A DNA stretch of 64,000 nucleotides from Ridgeia piscesae (GCA_025642075.2 JAODUO010000053.1:1147501-1211500), one strand, 5' to 3'; positions 1-13,220 are shown, counted from the stretch's first letter. Notes: generated by a model not told the origin, from the sequence alone. Translations and numbers: made by a program.

Positions 1-354
1 GATCAGCTCTGGGTAAATGCCGAGACGCGAGTCCACAAACAGACCGAGAACTATTTTATTACAGACAATATTATTATTATTATTATTATTTTACAGTTTT
101 AACATATACTAAACTATTTATTACTAATAATAATTATACCTATACCGTCATTTATCTGTATCATTGCAATGTAATTATACACTAGACCGGTTATTATGTG
201 TTTTTATGACTAATACGTAATTTATTTATTTATTTAAAAGCGCTACGCTATTTAATACCGTACTAATTTTATTTATTTATATACCTATACATAAAAAAAA
301 AATTAAAAAACCCACTAGTATTTGTCTTATTGTATCTTTTTATGTCTTTTAATT
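1..354. other. AT-rich intergenic DNA with an ATT microsatellite
   Basis: Low-complexity AT-rich sequence with (ATT)n at about 70-90 and TTTA runs near 222-236 and 268-278. No gene is visible. Confidence 0.7.
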
Positions 355-415
355 TGTAATATGTTGTGAAGCGCCACGAACGATTATGGATGTGGCGCTA
401 TACCAATTGAAACCA
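355..415 (+). repeat. possible LINE/SINE 3' tail
   Basis: The string GAAGCGCCACGAACG, a short spacer, then GGATGTGGCGCTATACC resembles the tail of many invertebrate retroelements (a GCGC-stem hairpin ending in GCGCTATA). The element body upstream is not recognisable. Low confidence. Confidence 0.3.
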
Positions 416-1119
416 TGTCAAAGTAGGCTATGGGCTTAACATATCTGAAAATGTTGATTACTTCTAAATGTATCTGGGTGGAAGAACACAACCTAAATAT
501 AAATAAAAACAGAGTCGTTAACCTAGTCGTACTTTCAGAAACACTTAAAGACATCTTTATATCTGTTTTCTACCCGCGTGGGGGTGGAACGACATCACCA
601 AACTCGGTCCCGCCCTCTCCAAGTTGTCCCCGCCGCGACCGTTTGTTGTTCTCCAAATCTCGTACTCTTGGCTCTTCGCCCTCAACACTGCCTGCCAATC
701 TTAAATCCGGCCTTGTTCTCCATCCTCGTACGCCAGGGGTCGCTGCGGTTGATTACGACGCTCCCAACCTAAGGTAGTACTCCTGGCATCTCTTTGCAAA
801 ACTCCTCTTTTAACCCCAGCCAATGAAATCGCTCACATGAAGTCTGGTCGGCCTCTGGTCGTGTAGTTTAAGTTGGGGGTGATTCCAGTCTATGTGATAA
901 TGGTTATGATGCTAATGGGTCATTTATTGGGATTCCCACTCGTCTTCAAATTGAGGCGAGTATCACGACTGACGCAGAAGCGAGTGAGGAAGTCAATTGC
1001 AATAAATATATAGTTCGATTCCACTCAATTCTACGGTTTGCGGAGTCGATCAGGGGTACAGTAGCGCAGCACACCGACCCCTGGCTATCGAGAATGTTCT
1101 TTTTCCTTTACCACGCTTC
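416..1119. other. intergenic DNA, no gene recognised
   Basis: A GC-richer patch at 575-780 gives short overlapping open frames on the plus strand with proline/serine-rich translations and no recognisable domain. I see no splice or family signal and leave it unannotated. Confidence 0.5.
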
Positions 1120-1640
1120 TGGTTCGTTTGTCCAATGGCTCAGTGGCTAAGTCTTCGGACTCTCTATCAACAGAACCCGGTTACGCGGGCCCAGTTTCGG
1201 CCAGGTCGAGATTCGGCAAAGCGCATACCTCACATGCGCGCGCAAACGCAATGCCCGCCTCGATATGCTCTCACGTAGCGTTGGTGACATACGGCACGCC
1301 CGGACCGAATTTCCTCAAAACTCATACTAAGTATGCACTTTTATTTAAAATTTGCGTAATGACAATCATATTAGAAAACTTAAATGTATTACTAACGAAA
1401 CCTATTTTAGTAACAACGGAGAATTGCGGTCGCAGATTCGGCAGAATCTGGGCCCGGCTGAATCTCAAGTTCACTTGAACAGCTGTGCCCTAGAGTACAG
1501 GGCAAAGCGCTTTGAGCATTCGTAAGGAATCGTTACTAATACTATGATTGCGGGTCGATGCGCTGTACAAGCAATTCTAATAACATGTAATGTATATTAT
1601 TAAATGCATTATATTGCCCTATATAAGAACTTACCTTTAA
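1120..1640 (+). mobile_element. SINE family A copy (tRNA-derived), divergent
   Basis: The tRNA-like head has an A-box-like TGGCTCAGTGGCTAAG near 1135 and a degenerate B box near 1200-1215. The middle carries an insertion or diverged stretch. The 3' part GGGCAAAGCGCTTTGAGC (about 1500) and tail CTATATAAGAACTTACC (1620-1636) match the tails of the copies at 19.6 kb and 58.2 kb. Boundaries are approximate. Confidence 0.6.
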
Positions 1641-3520
1641 ACACTATATATTACGTTTGCCAAACTCTCGTCACGTGTCCCCCGCACACATCATGCACCC
1701 CTCATAAGTACTGTACCTCCACCCACACAGGTAATACAGGTGTGTCGGACACCTGTCATCAACTCACTCACCTCACCCTCCCTCCCGGCGTCTTCTGCTT
1801 TCGCTCGACAGGACTACGACAAATATTGTACTAGCAAATGTCTTCGCAAAGGTAAATTGTACATTCCTTGATAACTATTCTTTTGCGTCCTGCGCGTGTC
1901 CAGTTCCTTACGTGTGTCAAAGATAAAGATCGTACATTGGAACAACTGCAATGATCTGGTGGTTTGGCTGCTGGTGCGATGGTGGTCCAGAGACAGACAG
2001 CCGAGCAGAAGGAGCTTACGATGTTTATAATGTTGTCCGCTACATGCTCTACCAAAACCGCGCCGCGAATCACAAAGTTATTTATAGAACGTTATGAAGT
2101 AGTGCTTACTGCTTTCCCACATTGCATAGTAGTGGGGTCGTGATTCCACCACCTCACTACGCTCATTACAATACGGTCTACCTTCGTGACGAAAATACCA
2201 CCAACAACGCGCTTTCTTTAAATTTCCTGCTTTCTGCGAAACTCAATACGCGACGACGTCGCTCGTAATTAGATCACAAGGCACCGAACTCAATAAAGAC
2301 AAGAAACGCACGCGCTGCTTTTTCGCACCTGTCGACCGGAGAGAGGAGACAACGAAAAAATCACCCGACTCAAGATAACGTATCGAGTAATAATTTATTT
2401 CGTAAACAGTAGCAACGTTTCTCAACAACGCGTCAACTTAACGCGCGGCCAGATTTGGCGACGTTGACATAAACCGATGCAGACACGATGACAGCGCTAG
2501 CCTCGTCGACTGTCACTTCCGTTCTTGACTAGGTCACTCCGTGATTACGTCACGGCAGCCGCGAATATACACAGAAGCGTCTCCGGTCGGAGACTGGCGA
2601 AGTGGCGCGTCCGCCCGCCTTGCGAGTATGTACAATGGAACCTGCATTTGCAGTGTGTTCGTTCGCCACAACGACTTACTTGAACCAACAATTATCTACA
2701 CGGTTCTAACCAAACCCTCGCTTTTACGGTCACCTCGTTGAAGGTCGCCTCTGGATCGTGAAATCGCTTGTTTAAAATAAAAATACCGACATTTCAAATC
2801 GCTACACATGCTGTTCGGTGCATGTGTTACGTCTAGCGGACGTTCACTGACCAGAAATGTTGCGACTACTAACAGTCGTTGGCACGAAGTTTATAATGTC
2901 AAACAGGGTTTCTCTGAATATTCACATCTTGTCGACTTTTAAAGCATCAATGAGATAAGCACCGGATAAGCCGCGCAAACGTTGCGCAACAGCTCCTTAT
3001 AACGAGACGGACTTCTCTGGACTCTGTCTACGAGTCCAAACATGCTCATATCGTCACACAGTTAGTTCATTAACAAACTGTACAAAGATAAACAACTAGG
3101 AAACGGCCGTTCGGCCCGGCTACAACCACTCGGGTATTCCACTACACGCGCTCTCTTGTCTTTGGTCGACAACAGCGCCATTAAATACATCAGTAAACAG
3201 ACAGTTGATGAGACGTTTCATTGGAATGCAGCAATAAATAACGAGGGACACACATCAATTACGGTATCAAACACGGTCGTGCGTGCGAGCGAGCGCCGCT
3301 CCTGCCTGCTCCGACGCACGAAATTGGTACATCAGCGGGAACCGACGGAGTGACGACATGTTCGACTCGACGAAGTGATCGGCGTAAATCAGCCGCGTAA
3401 AAACAGGAAGAGCGAGAGGCGAGTGCGAGAGGCGAGCGAGACGGATTGGCGGACGCGACGTCTGTCAGCGCGGCTTGTTGACACCGTCCGTCAGTGGTCC
3501 TGATGGCGGGGGATGGGATG
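1641..3520. other. intergenic DNA, increasingly CpG-rich from about 2240 to 3480
   Basis: Short open frames occur on both strands with no recognisable product. CpG content is high around 2420-2620 and 3250-3470, which could mark a promoter of a gene outside this reading or a regulatory element. Nothing more specific can be supported. Confidence 0.4.
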
Positions 3521-3529
3521 GGAGGGGAG

Positions 3530-3731
<202 letters not shown>

Positions 3732-3796
3732 TCGCGTTCGTAGATCAATGTGCGCGGTCGTACGTATTCCAGAATGTGAGTTCATTTGCGTCCGAC

Positions 3797-3905
3797 AGAG
3801 AGAGATAGAGAGAGATGGATAGACAGAGGGGGGTGGGAGAGAGGCAGAGAGGGGGGGGGGAGAGGGGCAGGGATGGGTGGAGGGAGAGAGCGAAAGCGAG
3901 AGAGT
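3797..3905. repeat. polypurine (GA/GGGA) low-complexity tract
   Basis: AGAGAGAT and GGGAGAG runs, nearly all purine on the plus strand. Confidence 0.8.
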
Positions 3906-5952
3906 GCGGGGGAGATATAGAGAAAGTGTGTTTATGAGCGTATGTACGTCCTGCGTGTACGTGTACACGCCATAAACACCTCTCCTGAAATATCGACCCC
4001 GCGTCAATCACCCGTACCATCGATGACATCTGCCGCGTCACCTGGCGTGCCTAAATTAAACCACAACGCCAGTTTCCGATTCGGGTGTCGACGGGAGACG
4101 AATTAGCTTACACTCGCTGACCGCTCGCACGGCCAGACCACACACCGCCGCCCGACTCGAGAAGCCACTCATCCGTGACCAGTGGGTGCAAAACATTTAA
4201 CCTTGAATATAATTAGACGAGGCACGCGTAGCCGTTAATCCGTCACCACTCCGTCTGTTCACAGCATTCGACCCAGAACGAGTGATCATGCACGGCGTTG
4301 ACATGTGTACGTCATCGTAATTGTTCCATCAACATATCCCGATTCAGACAGGAAGTGACACTTTACATTGACGAAAGACCATACATCAGGCAGTATTGTC
4401 ACGCCGTATGTTCCACTACAGAAAGGCACATACATTGACAGGTGGTAACATATCGACCGGAAGTGCGGCAACCGCACAATTCACACCAACCGTTACCTTC
4501 CATGGTTTAATATATGATCGTGATTTCACGACAACGACCGGGTGACTTTAGAAGAAGAATTGCCGAAACGTACTACAGATAAATTGATTTTTTAAACTGA
4601 GTCACTAGTGTAAATGTGCCTCGATTGTAATTAAAAATGCGGTCATTCGTGATGGAGGCGAAAGAGTTTTGAAGGTGGGTCGACGCCCCGCCTCGCCCGT
4701 GGTTATGCGCGGGCGTAGAGAGACCTCCACCAGCACGCAACTCACGGGCCCACCTGCAGACAGGGCGGAGGACCTCAACACGCCAACCCACTTGGCAATC
4801 GAAACAGTGACTGTTTCTTTGGCTTCACACGAATATTTCATTTAAACCAATTTCGTATTCGCATATGTCAGGTGCATTTTATAGTCAAATTTCGAGGTCA
4901 CCAATTTCAATATTCAGTTCCGGAAATGACACTTGTCCTGCGAGTTCCGGTCGAAGTGAATACCACACGAACTGCTGGTGAACGGACTTGTACTACGACA
5001 CATGGCAGCGATCACGTGATAGCGTCAACGTCGTCGAACTACTCCGATGTGACGAGAAATATCCGAAATCACGAAATGAATCTGTACGCCGAATGCATTA
5101 CGGTGTTTAGCTGCCGATTTTTGGATATTTAAGCAGGGGTTCAGAAACATACGAAAGAGTATGCGAAAAAAAACAATATCGCACAGAACAGGCGATCTGA
5201 TTTCATGCACACCGATGCTACCATCGCTCGTTTCCCAGTTGTGTATCTCTCGTCACACCCGAATTACCATCAAACTTCAAGAACCTTCCTCAAAGACGAT
5301 ATAGGCCCAAACGAAAACAATGCTTTCAGAGTAGCATCTGACTGCCAGAGGCGGAAGGCACAGACATCGTCCCATGTAGACACTGTCTCGGACAATACTG
5401 TGAGACATATATAAAGTCATTTGCAAGAATTGTTACGTAGACGGCCATAGCAAAAACACGTCCTTGCCTTTTTGTACTTTCGAAGACCGCTACGTGTAAA
5501 CATGTTGGCACTAGATTAATGGCGGACACCTCGTGTGTACACTCAGGTAAATGTCACTGCGTAGGCGCCAAAACACATGGAATATTGTAAAGAAGACTAG
5601 AAGGTGACTAGCGTAACATGCCATGTGTCACCGACTGCAGTTATTAGCACGACATCAACCCTTGACAGACAGACGCAGTCACAAACAACAGGCATATTCC
5701 CGTCGTTTACCGGACAGTATTGACAGCAGTTACGAGCACTTCGCCCATACGTACAACGGTACATCATGTCCAATTCCTTGTTCGTCCACACGACAAATAC
5801 ACACGTAGCTCAATCACGCTGAATGGTCTAGTGGTCCACACTTCGGGAAGTGATCAGCGATAATCCCACTACCACTAGATGTACACTTTCCGAATGTGAG
5901 CGCGTATCACAAAGTTTCCGGCCAACCGGCCAGGCGCGGGAACCAGAACCGG
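3900..5952 (-). other. downstream flank of teashirt, probably containing its 3' UTR
   Basis: This interval follows the tsh stop codon (5953-5955). There is no AATAAA on the minus strand close to the stop. The nearest polyadenylation-like hexamer I found is ATTAAA at 4506-4511 (minus), and an AATAAA lies at 2394-2399. Short open frames are scattered on both strands with no recognisable product. The GC-rich piece at 4670-4790 is unexplained. Confidence 0.4.
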
Positions 5953-8900
5953 CTACTTGCCATTGTTCGCCAGTTCGCTGGCCATCTTGTAGTATCGGTT
6001 GAACTTGGTGGCGTGGTCGAGCGGTAGATATACGTACGGGCTCTTGCTGAAGACCTCCTTGACGGCGGTGCCCCCGAAGCGCTTCGTGCCGAGGTGACAT
6101 CTACTCAAGTGGTAGCGATACGACCCCTTCGACGCGAACGTGCGCTTGCAGGCGGGACAGCGGCACGGCTCGATCGGCTCCGACGTCATATCCGGCGTCG
6201 TCGCCGCGCTCAGTTTGGACGGCGAGTGCTGCGCGTCGCTGCCGACGTCGCTGTGCACTGGCATGCTGATGTGGACGGACGGAGGCGTCGACGAACTGCC
6301 GCCCGGAAGCACGGTGACGATCGGGTTGACGAGGATGACGGTGCCGCCAGGGATGCCTTTCTGCAGCAGCGCCGTGCTCGTCGCGATGCTGCCGTGCATG
6401 CGCACGTCGGCGTGCGTGTGCGTGTGCGCGAGCGCGTGCGCCGACGGCGACATGAGCGAGGCGGCCGTCGCCGCCGTGTCGTGGAGCAGCTTCTCGAGGC
6501 TGTCGATCGGGTGCTCGCTCGACAGCGGCTGCCCGTACACGAGTCCCTGCAGCGAGCTGAGCGCCGACACCGCCGACTTGCTCTCCTCCGACGCCACCGT
6601 CGCCGCCGACGAATTCGCCTCGTCCCGTAGGTACTTCTCGTGCAGCTGCTTCGCCTGCTGCTGCTGCTGTTCTTTCTGCTGCTGTTGCTGCTGTTGCTGC
6701 TGTTGCTGCTGTTGCTGCTGTTGCTGCTGTTGCTGATGCTGCTTATCGGAAGCGACTCCGTTCGCCTCACACCGGCTGTCGTTATACGAACCGTTCTCCT
6801 TGACGCCGTTCAGCTGCTTCTCGTAGTCCCGGTCACGTGTCTCCACTTTGACCTTGACCTCTTTGTGGAGGTCGTTCTTTGGTGTGAGTCTCGCTGGCTG
6901 CGGCTGCACGGGCGGCAGCGGCAACGGCAGCGGCGGAGGACTAGAATCGAACGGCTGCACGTACTTGTGCTTGTAGGAGGCGGCGGCGCCGGTGGTCGCC
7001 GGGAGCGCGACGCCGTTGGGAGAGGCCGAGGAGAGCTTCCCCAGCGACGTCGGCGCGTGGTGGTGGTGCGAGTGCTTCACGCCGTAGCGGTTGTTATTCT
7101 GGTGCGAATTCGTGAAGCTCTTCGCGATGAAACTCTCCATCTGGCTCAGCGCGCAGTTCTCGCGTGTCCCACCGCCGGCGCCACCCGCCAGCGGGGAGGC
7201 CAGCCGGTCGTCCAGGCGCCCGCTGCTGTCCGGTGGCGTGACCAGATCAGCGGCGAGTCCGACTCCGACTCCGAGTCGCAGCCGGCCATCGGTGTCCGGT
7301 GGCGTGACCAGGTCGCCCAGTCGGCGCGCGCCGCCGTCGCTGTCCCGCTCGCGCTCCGACGGCGGCTTACACCGGGGCGTCACTTCCGGTGCGCCGCGGT
7401 TCACGTTAATCTGCTTCACGCACAGCCGGACGTGGTCGACGAAGCTCGCCGTGTCCTTCTCCTCGCCGCAGTTGATGCACCGGATCGTGTTGGCGTCGTC
7501 CGCCGACAGCCGGTCGCACTGGTCGGGGGACCGACGCTCATGTTTCACCGACAGCCGCTGCTTCTTGCCGCACGACCGCGTCGACCTCAACTCGTCGTCG
7601 GCGACCAGCGACGACGCGACCGACGCCGAGTCGCTGTCCGTGTCGGAGAATTCGCCTCTCCTCTTGTGGTGGTTCGTCGCCACCATGTGATAGGCGAGCC
7701 CGTCCATGTCGTCGAACGCGCGCCCGCACACGCGGCACTTGCACAGCGCGCGCTCGCCGCACGCGCCGCCGCCGTACAGCTGGAACAACTTCCGGTGCTC
7801 GGTCTCGCCGCCGTACGACAGGTACTTGGTGAGGTTGCGGTGCGGCTCCGGTCCGACGATGTTCGTGTAGTGCTTCGTGTCGATCATGTGCACGGTGAGC
7901 TCCGGCAGCGACTTGAACGACTTGCCGCACTGCATGCAGCGCAGGATCTGGGCCGTCTGCTCCGACCCGTGGTTCAGCCACATGTCCTGGCCGCGCACGA
8001 GCTTCGGGTACTCGGCGTGCACGGCGCTCCCGGTCGCCGCCGGATGTCCCGTCTCCTGCAGGTGCACGGTCAGACCGACGAGCGTGTCGAACACCAAGCC
8101 GCACCCGCACGACAGCTGCGTGTGCATCCGCCCGACGTCGGCGGGCTTCACGTACATGCTCTCCGCCGACGGCGTCGCGCACGAGCCCTTCGACGCGTGG
8201 TGGTGCTCGTACGGCTTCATCGACGTCACGTCCGGCGTCTTGCACGCGCTCTGGTGGTGGCTGCTCGGCAGGCGGCAGTGGTTCGGCGGCGCCGGCTTCA
8301 GCTGCGCCGTGAACATCTTCGGCTGGATGTTGTAGAGCGCCGAGCTGTAGATGTTGCCGCCGAACGTCGTGAACGCCGTCGGACGGAAGGTGGCCTGCGA
8401 ACGCGTCTGCTCCTGCCGCAACAGCACCGAGTCGCCGCCGAAGCGCTTCTCGAGGTTGGCCAGCGACGAGCCTTCGGGCGCCACGCTGCACACTGGCTGC
8501 GGCGACACCGGCTTGATGACCAACGGAGGCACCTTCGGCACAAACGCCGCCGCCTTCTCGAACGCGTCGAAGGCGTCGGCGTCGCACTCTCGCGGCTTGC
8601 TCTTCAGCGAGAGGTCCAACGGCTGCTCGTCCAAAGTCTGCATCTTGCCCGTTGGAGAAGCTCTCACGTTAGGCGATGACGGCGATGCTGCATCGCGCTC
8701 GGTGTCTGCTACAGCGTGTGTGCTCAAACGTTCACTGAGATCCGCACGCGGTGAGTCTTGTCGAATTTCTGCCTGCGGAGAAGGGCTCGTGGCCTTCGGC
8801 GAGACAGAGTCCGTCACAGACGGCTCCGCGTCGTTGGTGGGTGCGCGTCCGACGGAACTTCTCTCCGCATCGGTTTCTACCGTCGGAGTAACAACGTCCT

Positions 8901-9125
8901 TGGAATGGCGTACATCACTGTGCGTTTGTTCCGTTTCGTCTGGCGTCAGTTCCTCGGCTGGTGGAGACTGTCGCTCGCTCACTTCAGAGTCTTTGTTGCT
9001 CACGTCTGACGACGCGGGTGACTTTGGAGACGGTGATGACGTAGACATCTCGCTCGGCTCTTGGGCGTCATCGGCGGGCGGGGTGCTAGCGTTCTCCCCT
9101 TCATCCTTGCCTTCCTCTGACCCAG
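5953..9125 (-). CDS. tsh: teashirt zinc-finger transcription factor, main coding exon (exon 2)
   Basis: Nuclear zinc-finger regulator of the Teashirt/Tiptop/TSHZ family, which in other animals patterns trunk, limb and gut, usually as a repressor. Joined to exon 1 the protein is about 1070 aa. In order: an acidic S/P/E-rich N-terminus; PLDLSL at about residue 182 (CtBP-type PxDLS motif); widely spaced fingers at about 353-374, 410-432 and 477-499, the second preceded by KLVRGQDMWL, which resembles the Drosophila Teashirt segment; a C2HC-like knuckle near 563-582; a repeated LVTPPD; the motif MESFIAKSFT; a polyQ tract near 811-840; and a C-terminal C2H2 finger (CPACKRTFASKGSYRYHL) near 1003-1024. 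No homeodomain is visible, unlike vertebrate TSHZ. The 5' boundary is an acceptor (TTTGTTGCAG) at 9126-9135, phase 1. The upstream ATG at 9174 lies in the intron and is not the start. Odd: finger 1 has CxC, not CxxC. Family identity is near certain. Confidence 0.96.
6650..6735 (-). repeat. CAA/CAG hexanucleotide repeat encoding polyglutamine
   Basis: On the minus strand CAG and CAA codons alternate, giving a run of about 24 Gln (broken by KE, then more Gln) inside the teashirt exon. The regular CAGCAA period makes it prone to length polymorphism while keeping frame. Several open frames on both strands here are shadows of this repeat. Confidence 0.9.
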
Positions 9126-9332
9126 CTGCAACAAACACCAGAGCCGTTACATAACCATCAGACGTACATGCCAAGAAATATATTTACTTAAGGGTAAATC
9201 AACCGGTTGTCTGCAGACTAAGTTCCCTTTGGGCAGAGTCCTATTAAGATTTAACTACATTTAGACAGGGCAATATGATTAAAATGTCATCTAGATAACT
9301 CCAGTGTGATTTCTTAAGCTAGTGTGACCCCT

Positions 9333-9509
9333 TAAACAAACAAACAAACAAACAAACAAACAAACAAACAAACAAACAAACAAACAAACAAACAAACAAA
9401 CAAACAAACAAACAAACAAACAAACAAACAAACAAACAAACAAACAAACAAACAAACAAACAAACAAACAAACAAACAAACAAACAAACAAACAAACAAA
9501 CAAACAAAC
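9333..9509. repeat. (AAAC)n tetranucleotide microsatellite
   Basis: About 44 uninterrupted AAAC units (GTTT on the minus strand), 200 bp upstream of the tsh exon 2 acceptor, inside the intron. Confidence 0.98.
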
Positions 9510-9629
9510 GGGAAAATAAAAAAATAAAAAATAAAGACATGAGTTTTTTGTGACGAGTCGAAGATCTGAAAATACAGTGTGCAAAAATGCAATGTGTCTA
9601 GAAAGAATTATTAAAACACACGAATGCAA

Positions 9630-9666
9630 ACACACATGCACGCACGCACGCACACACACACACACA
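9630..9666. repeat. short (CA)n / CACG repeat
   Basis: CACGCACG units followed by a CA run. Confidence 0.85.
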
Positions 9667-10300
9667 ACTACAGTTAAAATTTAGCAAGGCTTTCACTTTC
9701 ACTGCCCTAGTTTCCGTTGAGCACTCCGCTGTTTCACTAAATCATTTCATTGAACTCCCGTTTATTTCACATGCACACACCACGTATACATTTCTTCAAA
9801 GGTAGCCTGACTTGAAACACCTGTGCTCACGGGAGAAACCACACGCCACAGTTAATTACACCCACACCTGAGGACAGGCAACAGCTCAATCCTGCAGCTA
9901 CACAGTGGCGAGACAAAACACACGTGACTTCATCACCAGCCATTACGTTCGACGGCATTCCTTCAGGCAATATAGCCTTGAGCGGAAATACGTCTCACGG
10001 AGTCTCTTATCTATAAAAAGCGACTTCCTGATTTGTTGCGGACAAGATAGTCTTTCCAATGTGTTTAATTCAAAAGTTTCAATCCATAAATCAAATTGAA
10101 GTGGTTCTCTGAGTCTCACCAAGACAGTAGAATTGACCAAGGTAGAAGGCACTTTACTTCATGCACTGAATGTGGTATACAGTAATACACCTGTCTTTTT
10201 TCTAAATACAACCTGATGTAAGACATTTAACGATGGCTTTGGTCCTGTACTACTGACAGAACACACCTTAAATAGTCCCATGCAAGGACTTGGTCTTTGT

Positions 10301-10301
10301 G

Positions 10302-10336
<35 letters not shown>

Positions 10337-10385
10337 CGTGCGTGCGTGAGTGCGTGCGTGCGTGCGTGCGTGCGTTCGTGCATGT
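10301..10385. repeat. (GT)n then (GTGC)n microsatellite
   Basis: A GT run (10304-10331) passes into GTGC units with a GTGA interruption, ending near 10382. Confidence 0.93.
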
Positions 10386-10541
10386 GTGGAAGTGCCGTTA
10401 ACAATTAATTTTTGTCCTAAAATGTAAACCATTGGCCGACCATTAAGTGTGCAATCTTGGCAAAAGTGTGGTTTTGTTATATTTTCTTTATTTTACTAAA
10501 TGGTTTCCCGTAACATCAATACCTTTACACACACGCGTCAG

Positions 10542-10738
10542 CATCATAGTATCAACATCATAGTATCAACATCATAGTATCAACATCATAGTATCAACAT
10601 CATAGTATCAACATCATAGTATCAACATCATAGTATCAACATCATAGTATCAACACCATAGTATCAACACCATAGTATCAACATCATAGTATCAACATCA
10701 TAGTATCAACATCATAGTATCAACATCATAGTATCAAA
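10542..10738. repeat. 14-bp minisatellite (14 copies)
   Basis: The unit CATCATAGTATCAA is repeated head to tail about 14 times with only rare substitutions (two units carry CACCATAG). The array lies in the tsh intron. Confidence 0.96.
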
Positions 10739-12383
10739 ATCATGGACAACACATGAACTTAAACACACAGTACGTCAGAACAGAACAAATGTGAAAATGC
10801 ACATTCCATTTTTAAATGACACATCATCTCAAAACACGCTCTCATACTTACACCGTTCAGGTGTATTGGGCAGTTTGCCCTTGTTTGTGAATTCAACAAA
10901 TAAGGAAAAAAATTCTTAGTCGGAAATTTCACCAACAAACTAAATATCCTATAATTTCTTATTTTTTTGCAAGACAATACACAATATCCTTAATATCCGG
11001 TAAAATGATAAATAGTCCATTGTTCTTTCGTAATTCAGTCATTGTTAGATTAATTGAGAAAAAAGGAGCATAAACAATCCTATGTGGTGCCATGATTGAT
11101 GTCAAGTCGCATCAACTTGCAGCATATTGAGGTAAAATGATACGTTTTAATGTCCAGTTTCCTGGTTAAGTCCTATCAACCATGACAAGATATGCACAGC
11201 ATAATTAATAATTAGGCCCTTCACCGGTAAAAAATACCAGGGAACCACATAACAGAAAAAAGAACTGGGACTAAGTTGAGGATCGATAAGGAACATATAC
11301 GGAGTGACACATGTTATTATTATGTAGCTTTAGTTTTACACATTTTATCGCGGAGTGAGAGGGCAAATGCTGAGGCAGCACATGTTAAGTTATTTTAACC
11401 GTTACATTTAAACAAACCCTACATAAACTACAAACACACTCAACTATTACACTTCAGGCAATGACTTGTGAACATTTTCTAATCTATGAGACAATTGGAA
11501 TCCGTCATTTACGTCGGATTATCTGAAAACTCACCAAGTGAGTTATGAAACTGTTCACGTTTGACATCGTATGAGATTATTATAAAATATGCACGCACGC
11601 ATGCATGCACACATATATAATACAGGTATGACGTAATTATCTATGTAGGTAAAAAACTAGGTCTACCCAGTAACAACAACACACAATATGAGTATACTGT
11701 TGCATGTTAATTGTCACTGTCAGTATTTTTTGCGTTCTTTCAAGCGACTGACACAATGACAGGAAGACGTCAAAATGTCACATGATCATCTCCATGTCGT
11801 ATTTTCATCCGTCAGTCTGTCCGTTTAATTTTCACTGTCTGAATACATTAATAGCATACACACAAGCAAGTTGAACTGAATACTTATTATGTTTAATTGT
11901 TCATGAATTTACTCTGGAGCATATAAGAGGCAAATAAACCATACCAAAGTACAATCATGACTTTCTCCTCAATCACACACTGGTCAACTATCACTGACCC
12001 CTGACACTGAGTGAAGACTGACCGGTGTTGTTCCCAGATTAGGTAGTACTGATCCACATCTATGCATGCAGACACATTTCCACAGCAATACAGCATACAT
12101 TTGCTACATACTAAATTCAAACTTGTGACAATTTATCATTGTAACAAATCTGTCAAGCTAATTACCTCATCTCACTGAATTCTGATACCAGCACGGGAAA
12201 CATTTAAATCGAGTCATGATGACCCTTTTACAAATTTCATATTGGTAATACCGCTGTCCTAAATAAATCTCATTCACTGAAAAATTGGTGGATTTTTGTA
12301 GATAAATTAAATTGAATAATAATAAATACATAATAACTGCACAGTGACATATCTGGACACCTAAACATTATTAAATTCTCAGA

Positions 12384-12540
12384 TAAAGTTTTCATTTTCA
12401 TATCCAAATCAAGATATTTCTTTTACGTGTAGAAACTTTCGCTGGACATTACATGTTGACTTCTTCAGTACTAATGATGAATGACGTACAACAAATGTCT
12501 CAAACATCTTGATTTGGATATAAAAATAAAAACTTTTAAT
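12384..12540. repeat. MITE-like inverted repeat (35-bp arms)
   Basis: The left arm 12384-12418 (core CATATCCAAATCAAGAT) is the reverse complement, with about three mismatches, of 12502-12540 (core ATCTTGATTTGGATAT). The roughly 85-bp centre has no coding sequence. It is consistent with a small non-autonomous DNA element; no target-site duplication was established. Confidence 0.55.
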
Positions 12541-12884
12541 AATAGCTCATTCATCTCTGGGCAATCATAGAGATTGAAATGGGTACATAAAATGATAAAA
12601 CATGACAAAGTGCATTTGTTAAAACTAGAATGAAATAATATAATTTAAGACATTAGCGTGTGTATATTTTATACAATAATTATCTATAAACCTAATTTAA
12701 ATAACTAATCTGAAAAAGAAGTATCCTGAGAAATGTTCAGTAATAATTAAATTCTCAGCTCTGAAAACACACAGTAGAAAGGTTTGTGTGTGAAATGACA
12801 CTGCCATAAAGAATACTATGTAAATCAGCCTCATAAAAATTAACAAAAACATATAACATCTGAATAGATGCAGCCATTGTTCTA

Positions 12885-13085
12885 CAATAATGGCACGCTG
12901 CGACTGTTTCCGCTTACACATGGCTTCATACGCTCGACGACATAGCTCACCATTTGCCGGGCATTAAATGAATCATGATTTAAATATCCGCCATCTGCCG
13001 GCCAGAGACACGTCGAAACGTTTGAAAAAGACAAACAGTTGTGATGGCGTCCTGCTACGCCCAACCCAACTACGACACCTCCGAC
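12885..13085. promoter_or_regulatory. candidate regulatory block in the tsh intron
   Basis: Non-repetitive, more balanced in composition than its flanks. It contains TTAAATGAATCATGATTTAAAT followed by two CGCCATCTGCCGG-like segments. This is a candidate enhancer only by composition and motif content. Confidence 0.22.
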
Positions 13086-13220
13086 AAACGGCCATTGTAA
13101 ACATTGTCACACGGGCTGATTCATGGCACTCCGGATGACTGATTAATGACATATTAAGTCAGTACGTGGCTTCAGCAGTGTATGTTGATGATTTAAAGTT
13201 GACGTGAGGCATCGCAAAGA

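Noticed and set aside
6094..9154. Long open frames antisense or out of frame within the teashirt exon (for example 6640-8679 plus strand)
   Set aside because: They are Arg/Leu/Val-rich shadows of the GC-rich coding exon with no domain.
9126..9174. ATG at 9174 as the start of the teashirt protein
   Set aside because: The stretch lies upstream of a good acceptor (TTTGTTGCAG) and encodes a peptide unlike teashirt, whereas exon 1 at 43099-43138 supplies the conserved MPRRKQ start in matching phase.
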